Assembly (NCBI GenBank): GCA_973895155.1
Contig: OZ316894.1
Location: 20,770,001-20,834,000 of the forward strand
Source: Marsupella aquatica
Lineage: Eukaryota > Marchantiophyta
Length of the DNA: 64,000 nt
Reading direction: 5' to 3'
Part shown: piece by piece, positions 45,691 through 58,365 of the stretch
Layout: every line of letters begins with the position of its first letter
How positions within the stretch are numbered: the first letter of the stretch is position 1
Notes under the pieces: generated by a model
Told to the model about the DNA's origin: nothing
The model's input: only the letters and a program-made list of their open reading frames with translations
Databases searched by the model: none
Made by a program: the position numbers and the translations under genes

Positions 45691-48040
45691 TTATAATGCA
45701 CGAACCTAGCGGCAAAGAGAGAAAAAAAAAAAGCAAAAGAGGTTAATTAACCCGGCTTGAGCAATAGTCCGGGGAGTTTTGGTGCTTGCCACGTTTGAGG
45801 TCAGATGGTGAGGGCCAAAACATTATCACCACCTGACCCCGACCTTCACTTACGAGAGTATGTAGCAGTGTGACACCATCAGGATGTGTAAGGTGGACAA
45901 TATCAACCCGGACTTGGTCCAATAGGGTTTTGTCTAATCTTGTCTCCAGGTTTGACCTTTATCGTTCGTTGACAATGTGATATATAGTAGGGGCCTAAAC
46001 CTCTGTATTAGGCACATGGCAGTTCAAATTTTATATTCTTAATCTAAATTTCAGGAATAGGAACATCTAACAAAAAAAACCATGAGAACATTGTGCCTTG
46101 TAGGACAGACGTTAAGAAAAGTGGGCCATGGGAACCTTTCCTAATTATGAAAACATGAAATCCATTATCAGCACGTGTTGCATATGTGACCACTCTATAG
46201 TTTCAAAGACAACCAGAAGTTACTTTAAAAGGGCTTTGGGGGATTGATGACCCCACTTTCCACTTTTTTCTCTCATAGCGGTTATGCCAAAGGGTGATGA
46301 TATGAAGCATATTAACGCCTTCATGGCTACAGCTGCTGAAGACAGCATCCAATCATCCAATAGTCAATGGGAATTACACCTTATGCCAAATAAGGGTCCC
46401 TTGCGTTGCTTGAAGATTCACCCAAATTAACGTCAGCAACATGCGTAACCCTTGGGATAAGGAGTTCGCTTTTCAATCCACTAGCACAGGAAGGACTCCA
46501 GGTACCCTTCTCATGCCAGTCCTTCCTCACAAGCATAGTGACCAGGGCCTATGGCTTCACTCTACAGAGGTCATGAAAGGTAAACTTAGATAGGGAATAA
46601 TATATAGATCAGAACCCCAAAAAGATCAGTTTACTGAAAAGGGTCTATTGATAGTCAAATGCTCTATGTCAATTTGGGAGTTGGGAGTTTCAATTGGGAG
46701 TTATTGAGTTCTTAGTGTTCGCTACAGCACTCGGCTTGGCTCCAAAACTGAATCCTCTAAAGAAAGGAGAAGAGAGAATAAATTTACTGAAAGAGTGCAA
46801 AACATAGTACTCTGATCAAGTGTGGAGACCCTAAAGAGTACCAAGAAGGACCAATTTACTAGAAAGTGTCAAACAAACTACAATGAAGTAAAAGCAAAAG
46901 AGATCAGAGAAGACAAACACCAATGAAACTTAAAAGAAGAGTGCACTCCAAAAACCTAGAAACTAATGAAAAAGTAAGAGATAAAGATCTACCATTGCAA
47001 TACAGTGATGAAATAAGAGTTCACTACACCATAACATCAGGATATTAAAGCCCTATTATTGAAGACTTATGGGAACTCTCACAAAAGATTAATTCCTGTG
47101 GGCTCAACACTTAAACTAATGAGCTAAATCATGTTCCTTTCATTTTAGGCACAAATCCAAAATTTGGTCATCTGGAAAGTTGCAATTGAAGGCACATGGG
47201 CTTTGGGTCTGAAGTGGGGATGATTGATGCATTTGGGTTGGCTGCTTACCAGGAGGGAGGGAAAAGCAATATATCAATCTGAATTTGGTCAGAACTCTAA
47301 ACAATCTTTCCATTTTCCAGCCTTGCAGAAGCAAAACAGGATTGGAGGCCTGTTTGACGCCAAAGTGAGACAACGAAGTTGCCTCTTGACTTACTAGTGG
47401 TTGATACGGGTGGCCTTACAATACTTTGGGGGCCCATTGCTTCTTTCAGTTGTCTCTGATATTAAATCTAAAAACTTCTGATTCACTCCAAGAACAGCAG
47501 TTGGCTTTACAAGAATTGAGGGGGCATTCTCTACAGATAGGTGGTGTCTAGCTATTCTAATGTGCCTGAAAGTAGTGGGCCTAAGTAAATGCTGACTAAT
47601 TATTTTATCCAGAATTTTAGACCACCTCCAACTGTGGTCAAACATTTTCCACACTTGGGCGGCCTAGTTCATTCAAGTGATTTGCATAAATTGAGCTTCA
47701 GCTCAAAAGATTGTAGGTCTGGAGTCTATCTTTACAGCAAGACTACCCTTGATTTTGTTTTGGTGAAAAAAGTCACACAAGTGTCCCCACTTCTGATAAA
47801 GCCGCCCTAAATAAACTCTCTCAGATAAGATGTAACAAGAGACAACTTTTTCTCCAGTGGCAATTTCTTACCAAATTCTGCATGGGCTGACATCTTTTCT
47901 CCACTTGTGGGTAAATGCGTCTCATTAGCCACCAAGTTACAGGCCTACTAGCCAGAATCTGATGGCTCTCTTTTGAGTCTAGGAAGATTTAACCAGGGGA
48001 TCTAATGGTCTAAAATCAATCAAGAAGTGAACAATAAATA

Positions 48041-48143
48041 ATATTGCTATTATCTTCTCCCGTACGCATATTGCTATTATCTTCTCCCGTACGCATATTG
48101 CTATTATCTTCTCCCGTACGCATATTCCTATTATCTTCTCCCA
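48041..48143. repeat. Four tandem 27-bp copies
   Basis: The unit atattgctattatcttctcc + cgtacgc starts at 48041, 48068, 48095 and 48122; the last copy is incomplete. Confidence 0.93.
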
Positions 48144-50561
48144 GACACCAGGTAATATTGGGAGAAGATATTCAGAGTTAGGGGATCAGATCCAGTCATA
48201 TATTATTAGAATCACTCATGAGGTCGACAATAAGTCTCCCCGTTTGGCTCTTTTTTTGTTATACTAAGATCGAATTGGAAGTGCCCAGGAAAAGTGCTGC
48301 AAGGTGGTGTTCGAATTGCAGGGGGGGGGGGGGGGGAAGGCTCAATATTGGGTCTATTAAGTTTTGGATCTTGTTACCCTGTTTGGCTTTTTATTCTTAG
48401 GCTGTGTGATATATATCACCTCTCAATTATCTTCTGATAATTTGGGCTTTCTGGATTATATTATATACATGTATATCCTCTCCTCTCCTCTCCTCGCCTC
48501 TCCTCTGGGAGCATATAGCCAACTGCATATTATATGTTTAAAGGTTCTTAAATAACCTTCAAACTTACCACATGCAAACCTGATAACGCCTCAATGCAAA
48601 AGTACTCCTAGCTACTGATGAAGAGCATGCATGCACAAGTTGCTCTACCAACATGTGAATGCGCCTGCAAGTCCAAACCACGTGGATTACACCCTAAGAA
48701 GCAAGGTTTTTGATGTTTTTGGAGCCGCGTAGACTGTCACTGGCAAGAAAACAATGACTCTTAACCTTTAGCAGACCCACTTAATGGAGTGTTTTGTAAG
48801 CCCATCGGCACTTCAGAGTACTTTACGCCGTTCACTCGAAGGTCGTTCCCTTGACTACCACGCATCAACTGAATGCTCAAATTATAATTAAGGAGACTTT
48901 GATTAGAACAGTTTGTTCTAGGGAATGCATGTCAACAGAGACAGTACAACTAAGCGAGATTGAGAATTTCTGCTAGCGCTTACTTTGACGTCCTCGAATT
49001 TGATGTAGAACCGAGTGGGCGGAACACAGTTTTGACTCCAATATGTTGGAGATGGCAGCATGGAATCTCTTGCTGGCTCTCTTGTTGTTGGATGCCACTC
49101 ACTAATGCTCGATACCACTTCCACCCAACTCCATTTGCCGTCCACAATGCTTCACAACATGGGCATTGGGCTTGTTAGACCTGAAGAGAGGTCCTTTAGT
49201 TGGGAAATTGGTAAACGTGGGAAATGCAGTAAACATGCCCCTCGTGGGAAAAGATCCTTTTCAAAGGCTAGATAATTGGGCATGGGGCATCCCTAGATGA
49301 ATCTTGCTCGGAAAAGGAAAACCTATCGACTACTCAATCAGGGTACTTTTTGACTCAATGCCCTGATTTGCAGAATGATGAATTCTCTAGATTCTCTCCA
49401 CTATTCTACTGTTGAACAGTGGATCAGTCGGAAATGGTGGATCAGTGGATCCAAATCTATCAGGGCGGTAAGTACTAGGATGGATCTCTTCACTATTCTG
49501 ATTTGGTATTGTGTACCAGTGCATCCAAATCTATCGTGTCAAATACAAGAATACATATGACTTCTGCTGTGTAAATTGTGGATTCCAATTTATGATCTCA
49601 TCCTGAAATACAGGTCGGATATTGCGATAAAGGATGATATCAACACATCTAGAACTCGTGAATTCACTAGAATTTCTTCACTGCTGTGCAGTCCTTGAAT
49701 TCGAATCTGTGATGGTCTCAGTGTACTAGAGGAACTGCGTGTGAATCAGGAACAAGAGCTGAGGTCTTGAGTTATTGGGCTGACCTGGGACAGAGGCATT
49801 CGCTTGTGTTTTCAGAGATGGATGCATCAAGGATTCATGCGGGCCTGTCAGACAGACAAGAGAATTCGTTTTGTTGAATCGGAGACAATGTCTGTGTGGT
49901 GTTCGGCAGGGTGGTGAGAGGTTTGCACGACGGACGCCAAATTAATGACTATTGTTGGTTACACTAGTGGAGTCAATGTCAATCGGAAGCAGCTCGAAAG
50001 GAGACCCTGAAGATATGAATATTGGCACATTAAGAGATTCCGACAACCGCTCTGTAGAGAGAAGATACTTACTCCAGGCATATATGAAAATGTGTGCATT
50101 AATCACACAAGTGTGCGGCGAGTAAAGGTCCACTTCCTGAATTTTGTAATCTTTCAAGCATTCTCCAAGGCTGCAGGGAGAAGAGCTTTTCGAACCCTCA
50201 AATAAGGAACAAGCAAGAAATTAATCACAAAGAAATCCGTGAAGTGAAGTGAAGTGAAGTGACGAGCCATACGAAATCAGATGTGCTCAAGAGATTCTTC
50301 CAATTTTTGTACAACCTGCAGGACAGGAACCTAAGTTTTAATTCGCACTGTAACTTGTTTTCCATAAATAGTCATTTCGCTTTTGTATCCACTATGTGGG
50401 GTCCGCCATCTGCCAAAGCCCATGATAAGGGCCCGGCATCGTCACATTTACAAACTGGCTATGGATTGCCTCTGCCTGACCAAAATTGCAGTTTTATCCG
50501 ACTGATACCAAGCTCTTTTCTTCCTTGAAAATACCAAGCTCTTTTCTTAAAGCGAGACTTA

Positions 50562-53500
50562 TCAGTTGAAGAAGTAAGGAGACTTCTGCACGTCTGAAAG
50601 CTCCAGATCACCTCGTGCGGGTACGTCCGGGAAGTCTAAATGGGGAAATTGCTCCGTGAAGCCTTTCAATAACTGCACATTCAACAAGAACCAAAGAATT
50701 ACAGAATGAACTACCCATTTGATTGAGAATGCGAATCTCTTCCAAACTCCACCCAGTACATACAACCGGCACAGATAGCACTAACTTCCATTCATGTCTG
50801 CCAGCTTGCAGCAACGTTATATACACCACTAGCACAGAGACGTGTCTTACATTTTCTAAAATTGGATCACTGTACAGTTCCACGAAGGTTTTCCGAAGTA
50901 TAGTGTTCAACTTCTCAATCGTCCCTGCGTGTGTCCAGAACGAATCATGTACTCCTGCACACAGATGCAGTCAAGGTGATGCGAAAGTCTTCAGATGCAA
51001 ACAAAGTGGTTGCAAACCTGCGTTATTCAGGTCCTAGTCCTCTATTGCGTTTATCTCTAAGAGGAAATTAGTGAAAGCATTTCATACTAACACAAATGGC
51101 ATCTGATTGCCAACCTGCGAAGTAAATGTCGGCTCGTTTGCATGCTAGGGCTGTCATCATCATATGCGAGCCGTCCAGGGAGTGAACAAAATTTGGAGGA
51201 AAAGCACTCCGTTGCCTACTTACAGCCACCTGCAATTGTCCACTGCTTCATAAGTCAACAACTTTCTCGAGTGTAGGCTATTCATTCCTCCAATCAGTAA
51301 CTCACCATCTGGAAGGGGAAGAGACCACAAAGACAACACGATCCAAAACTCCGATCCATAGCAGGCACACAGATCATCATAACAGATATACAGAGCCTGA
51401 CTGCAGGTAAGGTGCTCAGGTTCTCTATACAGCCAGGATCTGTTATAATGTGCATAGACAGCACCATTTCAAAAGAACAAAAGAACAACAAAAAGGTGAG
51501 ATAATCGCAGGAGTACATCAAATCAGGAACATGATGGAGGACTGTATACCGGTTGGTTGCCATTATCTCTCAATGCCACGACTTGGAGAGATGTCTTGAC
51601 CTACAGCACGAGACATTGGTCAGCTATAATTTCTGAGAGACAAGGTACTATTGCTGAATTACAGACTAGCATGGACCAAAGGTTAGAGTGATGCTGTTCA
51701 CATCCCTTAAAGGTTAATGTTTAGAGTAATTCAATATCCATAGTGTTTTCCCTAGAGGTATTAATGATGCGGATTATACCAAGTCTGGTAAATAAACTCA
51801 AGTACATATCAGAAGTTTTTGACCCACCATTTTCCGGCCTGGTTTTCGATATGGTTGAACAACGGGTAAACCCATAGGCGTTGTCCACCTAACTGGCTCA
51901 CCTCCTGCTGCAATAATCTACAATCAATGACAAGAAATCTTCAGATACTAAATATATATACACTTCCTGTGCAATATTCCTACAATACGGGTCCAGTTGG
52001 GCTGTTGGACGTGTTTGGAACAATGATCCATCCAACACTTTTTGGGGCAGCTCACGATTTGTATTATTTTTGCCCTCAAACCTCCAGTCCCTAACTACAG
52101 ACAATCGTTCCAACCGTTTCACAATGTAGTAATCAGGCGAGGAGACGAGATAGCATTGTGGGGAACACAAACCCCTTACACCTTCCACGCCCTTTTGGTC
52201 GACCAGCTGTAGCGGGCCCATAGAGTCTGTCGCCCAGTTAGTTTCTGATGAAAATGTCCTCCACTCACTAACCCACGAGTCCCAGCCCTAGATCTCCATT
52301 CCAAACTCTAACTCCATGGGTGAGGATATCACTAATTGATGGATACCCTCCTAGACATCCCAAACGACTACAGTAGCTGTCAAAAGTAAGAGTTTGGCAA
52401 TGAGAAGTGACCATCATTTCTTTTGCCTGCTAATCCCACCTCGGCAGGATATTTTCCTTCCACAAATCTCGGAGGTACAGTTCTAAATCTAGTCAACGAC
52501 TCTCCATGGTCCATCATTGCATCAGAAGGTACAAAATTTTGAACTAAATAACTGGTTCTGTTGTTGATATGTTTACCTTCGCGCAATCACCAAGCCATCC
52601 CATGATACATCTGGCCTCTTTGAACGTTTGCCCGAGAGCTTCAATAGTGATCTGCCAACCCATTTTAATATGTTACTTTGGGTTTCTCTCCCTTCCACCC
52701 AAAGCTACAAATGAATATGCTTGATACCATCACAATCAACAAATACTTTTGAGAAAGACACGCAGGAAGCTACTGACTAGAGGACGGCTGAAGGTTGGAA
52801 CTTTACTTTTGCTGCATAACACGAAGCACGGAACATCTCTACTTCGTCTCCCAAACCCCTTTCTTTCAACCTGCTCATTATTTGATTGCGAGCTCCAATG
52901 AATGTGACGCCATACACTGAGGTCATAACTGTTTGCTTCACAAGCTTCCGATCAATCTGCAACATCAGAAGAAAATACAGCCATCTTGAGAAAACGACAG
53001 ACGAACTTTTACCCATCCGATACCAGCTTTGCTAATCTCAAGACAACAAAGACAATTTTCCAATCGAGCCTGTCATAGAAATGCACTACAAGATAGTTTT
53101 TACAGCCATCATCATCCATGCGTACGAACCTGCTGAATCAAAATCTTTGCTTTATCAACATTAGGATTTGCACTAGGATCATCTGCAGCATCCTTCTCAA
53201 TTACGGCACGCACCCTACACGAAGGCCATATTCGACAGATGAGGTCAAGCAAACGCCACTAGTATCAGTGGCCAACTAGAAGTCTTCGGGTTCAGACTGT
53301 GTGACATATCAAAGAAAATACGCAAGAAGCTGCAATAAATTTGTGAGGGTTCCGACTGACTACGTATGATCCATGGAATCATGACCACTAATTGAAAATT
53401 TCATGTGGCATACATCTCGCATTGGAAATCCCAAGTTGAGAAAATAGGTACATGCCTCATTGCAATGCCAGTGTAAACATCAGCAGGTTTTTCTCCAGCT

Positions 53501-56500
53501 ATCAGGTTGACAGACTCAGCGCCCATCTGCAGACGTACATACAAGTTAGAACGGGAGCTTTGCCTGCTATGTATAACAGCATCCAGACTTCAGAAATTGC
53601 TCCAAGTTTACGAGCCAAGTTTTCGAATCTTATGCGGCAACAAGAAGGTGCGCTGCATTTGATTTTTTCTGTCATAAAGACTCTACATACAGAACTACCT
53701 ACGCGGGAGACCAGATACCATATGAACAAAAAAGAAACAAAGGTTAGCTCACCTTGTCTCGCCCTAACGCTGCATAATGTTGAAGACCATTACATGAACC
53801 ATCCTGCGTCAACTCACTAATTTCAGAAGCATGGAAAAAAACGGAGACATCCACAGAACTTCTGGCAAACATTCTGAAACTCGTAATTACCTAAAAGTCA
53901 CTGAAGATGGACTTTGCGAGGGGCAGAAATGACATACCTGATGAATAGGGAGGTATGACTCAAACGTCTCAGTGTTTCCTGACATGATAGCATCTCGAAT
54001 ATTCATACAACCGGCCAGACATTGGTAGGGATCTTCTGCTTTGAGCCACCAACGTCTGCCCTCTAATGGATTCTCTGCTGAGTCAAATATCTCCTCAAGA
54101 TTAGAATCCACAAAAGCAACTCGACCGTCAAATGAAAGCTTATCAACACCACCAGCAAACACATTTGCTAGGTGTATTTTCAGCCATCGAAACCCAGTTG
54201 GTCCAAGGGGATGACCCACTGCAAACTCGAGCACTCCTCTGCACATATCAGATCCCAAATGGTTCAGATGTGGGTGCAAAGGATATGCCCGACCCCGAAA
54301 ATCCAAGTTGTGTGGGTAGTGGAAAGCCTTCTCCTCTCGCATCTTCCTGGCAACCTGGTCCATTGGGCAGATCAGATCAATACAAAAACAATGATCGGTA
54401 ACTTTTGTCCGATTATTAGGTCAGGCACACTCCTAAAACTGCGCATCTCTTCTTGAGCATCGAACATAAACCAGCCACTATGAAATACACTCTGACGGAC
54501 TGTACGGCAAGTCCCTCCGGAACAGCATGTGCACAGAAGGAGCAAGTAAGAACGAACAGGAGACTCTGAACAGGACAAATCAATAGTCACTGACTGACCA
54601 TGGAGAAAGAATTACATTTAGTTTAAGTTCTGTATCGCAACGAAGAGAATGTCGCTCTTTGTTTGTACGTTTTGCTTTGCCTGCTTCAAATCTCCAGCTC
54701 TTTAAAGCCACTTCATCAGATGTCACGGGTCTCTCAGGGATCGGGACCTGGAATTTAGCAACAGCAGAATCTCTTAAGACTGATTACCGAAAACCGGGGT
54801 CAGTAAACGATTAACAATCCAACGGAGCCAGGGACATCACTAAATGAGACCACCGAAGATATGAACATCCCCAAAAATGATGAGGATATTACTGTAAGAT
54901 GACTATTGGGTAGCTTGAACATTAGAGGTATCTGCCCATCTCCTTACCCCCTCCAGAGGACGACTGTTTGTCATGGTAACCGTGGAGCAAAAAAGTGGCA
55001 GAGGCCGAGTACAGTATAGATTGGGTTTCAAGGACAGGACCACCAAAGCCACTTGAAGAATTCCAATGAAGGAACCAATTTGGTGCTCAATATAACTATA
55101 TCCCTTCCACACCTACAGCTTTCACTCCAAATATAGCTGTTACTGATCTAAGAAACCTCGTTGATAGTTTTACATAAGGGTAACTATACTCACATCTTCA
55201 GCATCCACCATTTCAGCGATCCCTCCTCCATCTGCCCAGACTTTTTCGACCACATCTAATACCCTGGTATTAATTCTCCACCTAATAGACCCTAAAGTAT
55301 CCAGCGCCTGGGAACATTGAACACGTATATCAGAACAATCACAGAAGGAATGACGCTGAATGACAATTCACACAAGCCCTGTCTCAATAACTCTTACATC
55401 GAAAGCATTACTGTGAGATATCTGCTCGAATTTTTTTGAAACGAAAGAACTTTGTGTTAGAGCAACAGGGGACTAACTTCAAACACATTCTTCAGATTCG
55501 AGTATGAAGTCTTTTCTATGGCTTCCTTCTGCTGGCGAGATCCGTGTATACGAATCACAGTTGATGGCAACACAAGATGACCCCCTTTGCTAAAACTGCA
55601 AAAAGCAAACAGAAATTCAGTCCAACCTGCTTCAAATTCTTCCCAAAGTTAGGATAAGCTCGTGAAAGATTGGGGGAAAGTCTTTGATGTGGTAAACTCA
55701 ACATACAAGTTTTCAAGATGAGGCATACCGACTCCAATGAAGAGGCTTCACCAACATTGGCATATATGGCATGACCATAAACCTGACCTGCACAGAATAA
55801 CTAGACAAATTAAAAATGAGATCTCTACTTCTCTTACAGCAGATCTTTGGTTGGTCTAGGACACAATAGCTAGTAGGAAACGTTGGCTTTCAGTGATTTA
55901 ATTTTCCATTAAACACTGGAATGAGAAGCAAACCCTGACTTCCGCATATTATCATTATGAAAGTCACCGTGTTGGAGCCCTGAACACGGCTATCACTTGC
56001 CCCGCAAGGCGGATAATAGTGTGGTCCTGACAGTGCTATTACGAATCCCAGCCAAACATGCTGCAGACAATGGGTGGTCTGACAGGGCCTTACCGATTTA
56101 TTGAGTTCTTGCAAGATCAGAGGGTCACATTCAATGACCCCAAATTGCCTGAATCCACTGTAGTGACACGGAGATTTCAGAGTTAATAATCAAGCAGATC
56201 AAAAAGTTTGAATGTCCCTAAATATTTTGGTCCTGCTGAAATCTAGAAGATAGATAATGGAAAGTTCAAAAGCAAGGAGAGTAAAGTACATACCCATCCG
56301 CTTGCATTGACTTCATCAAATGCTTGAATGCTGGCCGCATTTCCGAATGATCATCCCCACTTTGACTGGCTGGAGTTTGGAGAAAGGCATTGTCAAGGAA
56401 TAGTTGAATCAAACTACTCCCAACCTGAAAAATGCCCAACAGTTACTCAATAAAGTGATCCTAATCAGGTTACAACTAACGACAGCACGAACAACTGCAT

Positions 56501-58365
56501 TTATAGCAACGCTGAAATCACCGGTTAGGAGGCTACCCATTGACTGCGGTAGTCATGCCAATTGCAAATCAGACTTGGCTATCACTTACCTTTGCTCGGA
56601 TCTCCTTATTCCAAGGTTCACCACCACTGGCATGCTGCACCAATTTGCTGGCCATTCGAAGATGCTGTTTCTTCAAAAGCGTTTTTACTTTCTCCTTCAA
56701 CTTTCCGTTAGCGTCTGCCTGGCTGACCGTTGCAGCTTCCTCTTGTTCCAGGTTCTTATCAATTTTCTTCTTCTTCTTCTTCCCCTTTTTCTGTAGAAAT
56801 CTGTAGATTCCAATCTGTAGAAAAGGGCGATCTCAGAATGCCATCCACTCCCCTAAAAATGAGATGGTAACGATTATCCTTTACATAATATGTTACTGAC
56901 ATTTTCAACTCCAGTGCTGATTTGGGCGAGTATTCACACAGTAAAAATGCCATACATACGTACTCCAAAACTCCCAAACTCACATTTGTTATCTAACTTG
57001 ACATAGAGTTGGTTAACATCAGGGGTCCGTAGTTGACAACTCTAGCCCGATACGAGAGCTTCGTATAGAACAACAAAGGCATGAAAAGTCTCCCTGGATC
57101 TCCAATCCACATGTCTCAATGAAATGGTAAATATGGATTTGAAAGAAAGATTAGGCCAGCAGAATATGAGAAACCTACTCGAAAAAGACCTCGTCAAATT
57201 GAACACTTAGGCCGTCTATCTCTTCGCGATAAACAAGATTGAACGCAGTGAGAATATAACTTGTAAGAAAGCTATCAAAAAGATCCACTTAATTACGGGG
57301 TTGGCTGACAGGGCGCTACAAGATGGATACTAGTTAACTTGGGGAGAAATTGGATGTAGGCCACTACTAGTAATACGGGGTGAATCAGTCAATTGGAAAG
57401 CAGGAAGTTACCTCTGTTTCTACTGCTTCACCGATCACTGAGGCAGCCGCAACAAATTTAACGCAGCCACCTGGGTTGAGGTCGGTCATCAACATGCCCA
57501 AGAGTTTATGCATGGTAACGACTGCAAGCATGTCTGCAGGAAGCTGAGTAATGTAAGGGCCGTAACCAGCTCGGTGAGCTTTATAATCTAGATTTTCGAC
57601 AGCCACTTGCTCGTCCTCGATGGCTTTCTTGAATGGCTCGAACCACCCCAGGACTAAGGACTGTACATATGGGAGATTTGGAGCCAAATTTTTCTTGCAC
57701 ATCTCCAAGAGTAGCTCCTTGTACTCGTCAGCAGCAGTTTGCCAAGCCAGGCATTCCATTTCTATCTGCCGTTCACGAAGACTCAACACTTTCTGACTGA
57801 TCTTCTTCTGTGTCTTCTCCGTCTTCTGTTTAGGAGGCTCCTGGTCAATTTCTTCGTCATTGTATCCCACTTCCTCTTCTTCTGCTGCAATCTCCACAGC
57901 AGCTGCACTACTATTGAAGCTCTTGGCGCCCACCGTGTCTCGAAATGCCGACCGCGGTCCACTTTTGATACTGCTGAAATACTCTAGCCCATCCGCCTTG
58001 GAGTCTGATATCAATTGCATCCACCACATAGGATTCGCAAGCCATGGCAGCTGGACCGCACTATGTAAAGCTTCATCAAGCGCTGTAACACTTCCCTCGA
58101 TGGGATTCAGGACGGGACATGGCAATGTCGATGACGCACCAAAGGGGAGAGCTGAAGCGGGTCGTAGCTCCCATCCAACTTCTACGCCTACTAATTCCCC
58201 ATTGCTACCCTCAGTGACAGGTATAGTGGCTGCAGCGACTGAGCTCTTGGATCTACTATTGTTCAACCAGATTCCTTGTCCATGTGATCCAAGCCTGGCT
58301 CTTTTACCGAGATCTGATGGCAGCTGATGACAACACATCAGCTGCCGTACCACCACCCTCCACAT
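50562..58365 (-). CDS. RpoT: Phage-type organellar RNA polymerase RpoT (19 exons)
   Basis: Exons (- strand) are 58365-57412, 56790-56590, 56424-56294, 56157-56094, 55787-55729, 55595-55478, 55307-55194, 54747-54616, 54354-53938, 53803-53753, 53526-53456, 53214-53130, 52956-52807, 52651-52577, 51917-51828, 51600-51550, 51229-51115, 50954-50851 and 50672-50562. Phase is kept throughout, giving 1030 residues. This single-subunit, T7-like enzyme transcribes mitochondrial and/or plastid genes. Catalytic residues are present: Asp 609 in [12 protein letters not shown], Lys 806 and Tyr 814 in [14 protein letters not shown], and Asp 963 in VHDSFWTHA. Also present are [52 protein letters not shown] and the family's C-terminal SPYFFN. 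The N-terminus ([10 protein letters not shown] and on) is Arg/Ser-rich and looks like a targeting peptide. Intron 11 is best read as GC..AG. The start is the first in-frame ATG; the frame stays open for about 25 more codons upstream without another ATG. Confidence 0.96.
53215..53455 (-). other. Probable GC-AG intron in RpoT
   Basis: After exon 11 the DNA reads ATGAG/gcatgt. Using the GC donor and the acceptor gtgtag/G gives [14 protein letters not shown], which matches the family spacing (IATR-VLDIMRRDAD type) exactly. The alternative GT donor four bases further on would add one residue (His). Confidence 0.65.

Larger units (their letters stand above)
44421..50561. other. Intergenic, no gene firmly supported
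   Basis: Tandem arrays are listed separately. Bases 49145-48981 (-) read open (it includes NCVPPTRFYIKFEDVK) and stop at a consensus donor, gtaagc; this might be an isolated exon or gene relic. Near 46,290-46,430 (+) there is a short protein-like stretch without clear borders. Simple repeats occur at 48305-48337 (poly-G), 48478-48505 (ctcct)n and 50237-50262 (gtgaa)n. The last 50 or so bases hold the RpoT 3' UTR. Confidence 0.45.

Noticed and set aside
51294-51563. 89-codon ORF on the - strand between RpoT exons 16 and 17
   Set aside because: Its sequence has no RpoT similarity, and exons 16 (51600-51550) and 17 (51229-51115) join in phase without it. It is intron sequence.
53011-53077. Open stretch (ARLENCLCC) as an extra RpoT exon
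   Set aside because: Joining exon 12 directly to the exon at 52956 gives [14 protein letters not shown], the exact family spacing; adding this stretch would insert foreign sequence and break the phase.
56404-56796. 130-codon ORF on the + strand with a hydrophobic end
   Set aside because: It overlaps RpoT exons 2 and 3 in antisense. The Phe/Leu-rich end is the complement of the poly-Lys segment in exon 2.
57860-58327. 155-codon ORF on the + strand
   Set aside because: It is the antisense shadow of RpoT exon 1, which is coding on the other strand by conservation and splice phase.
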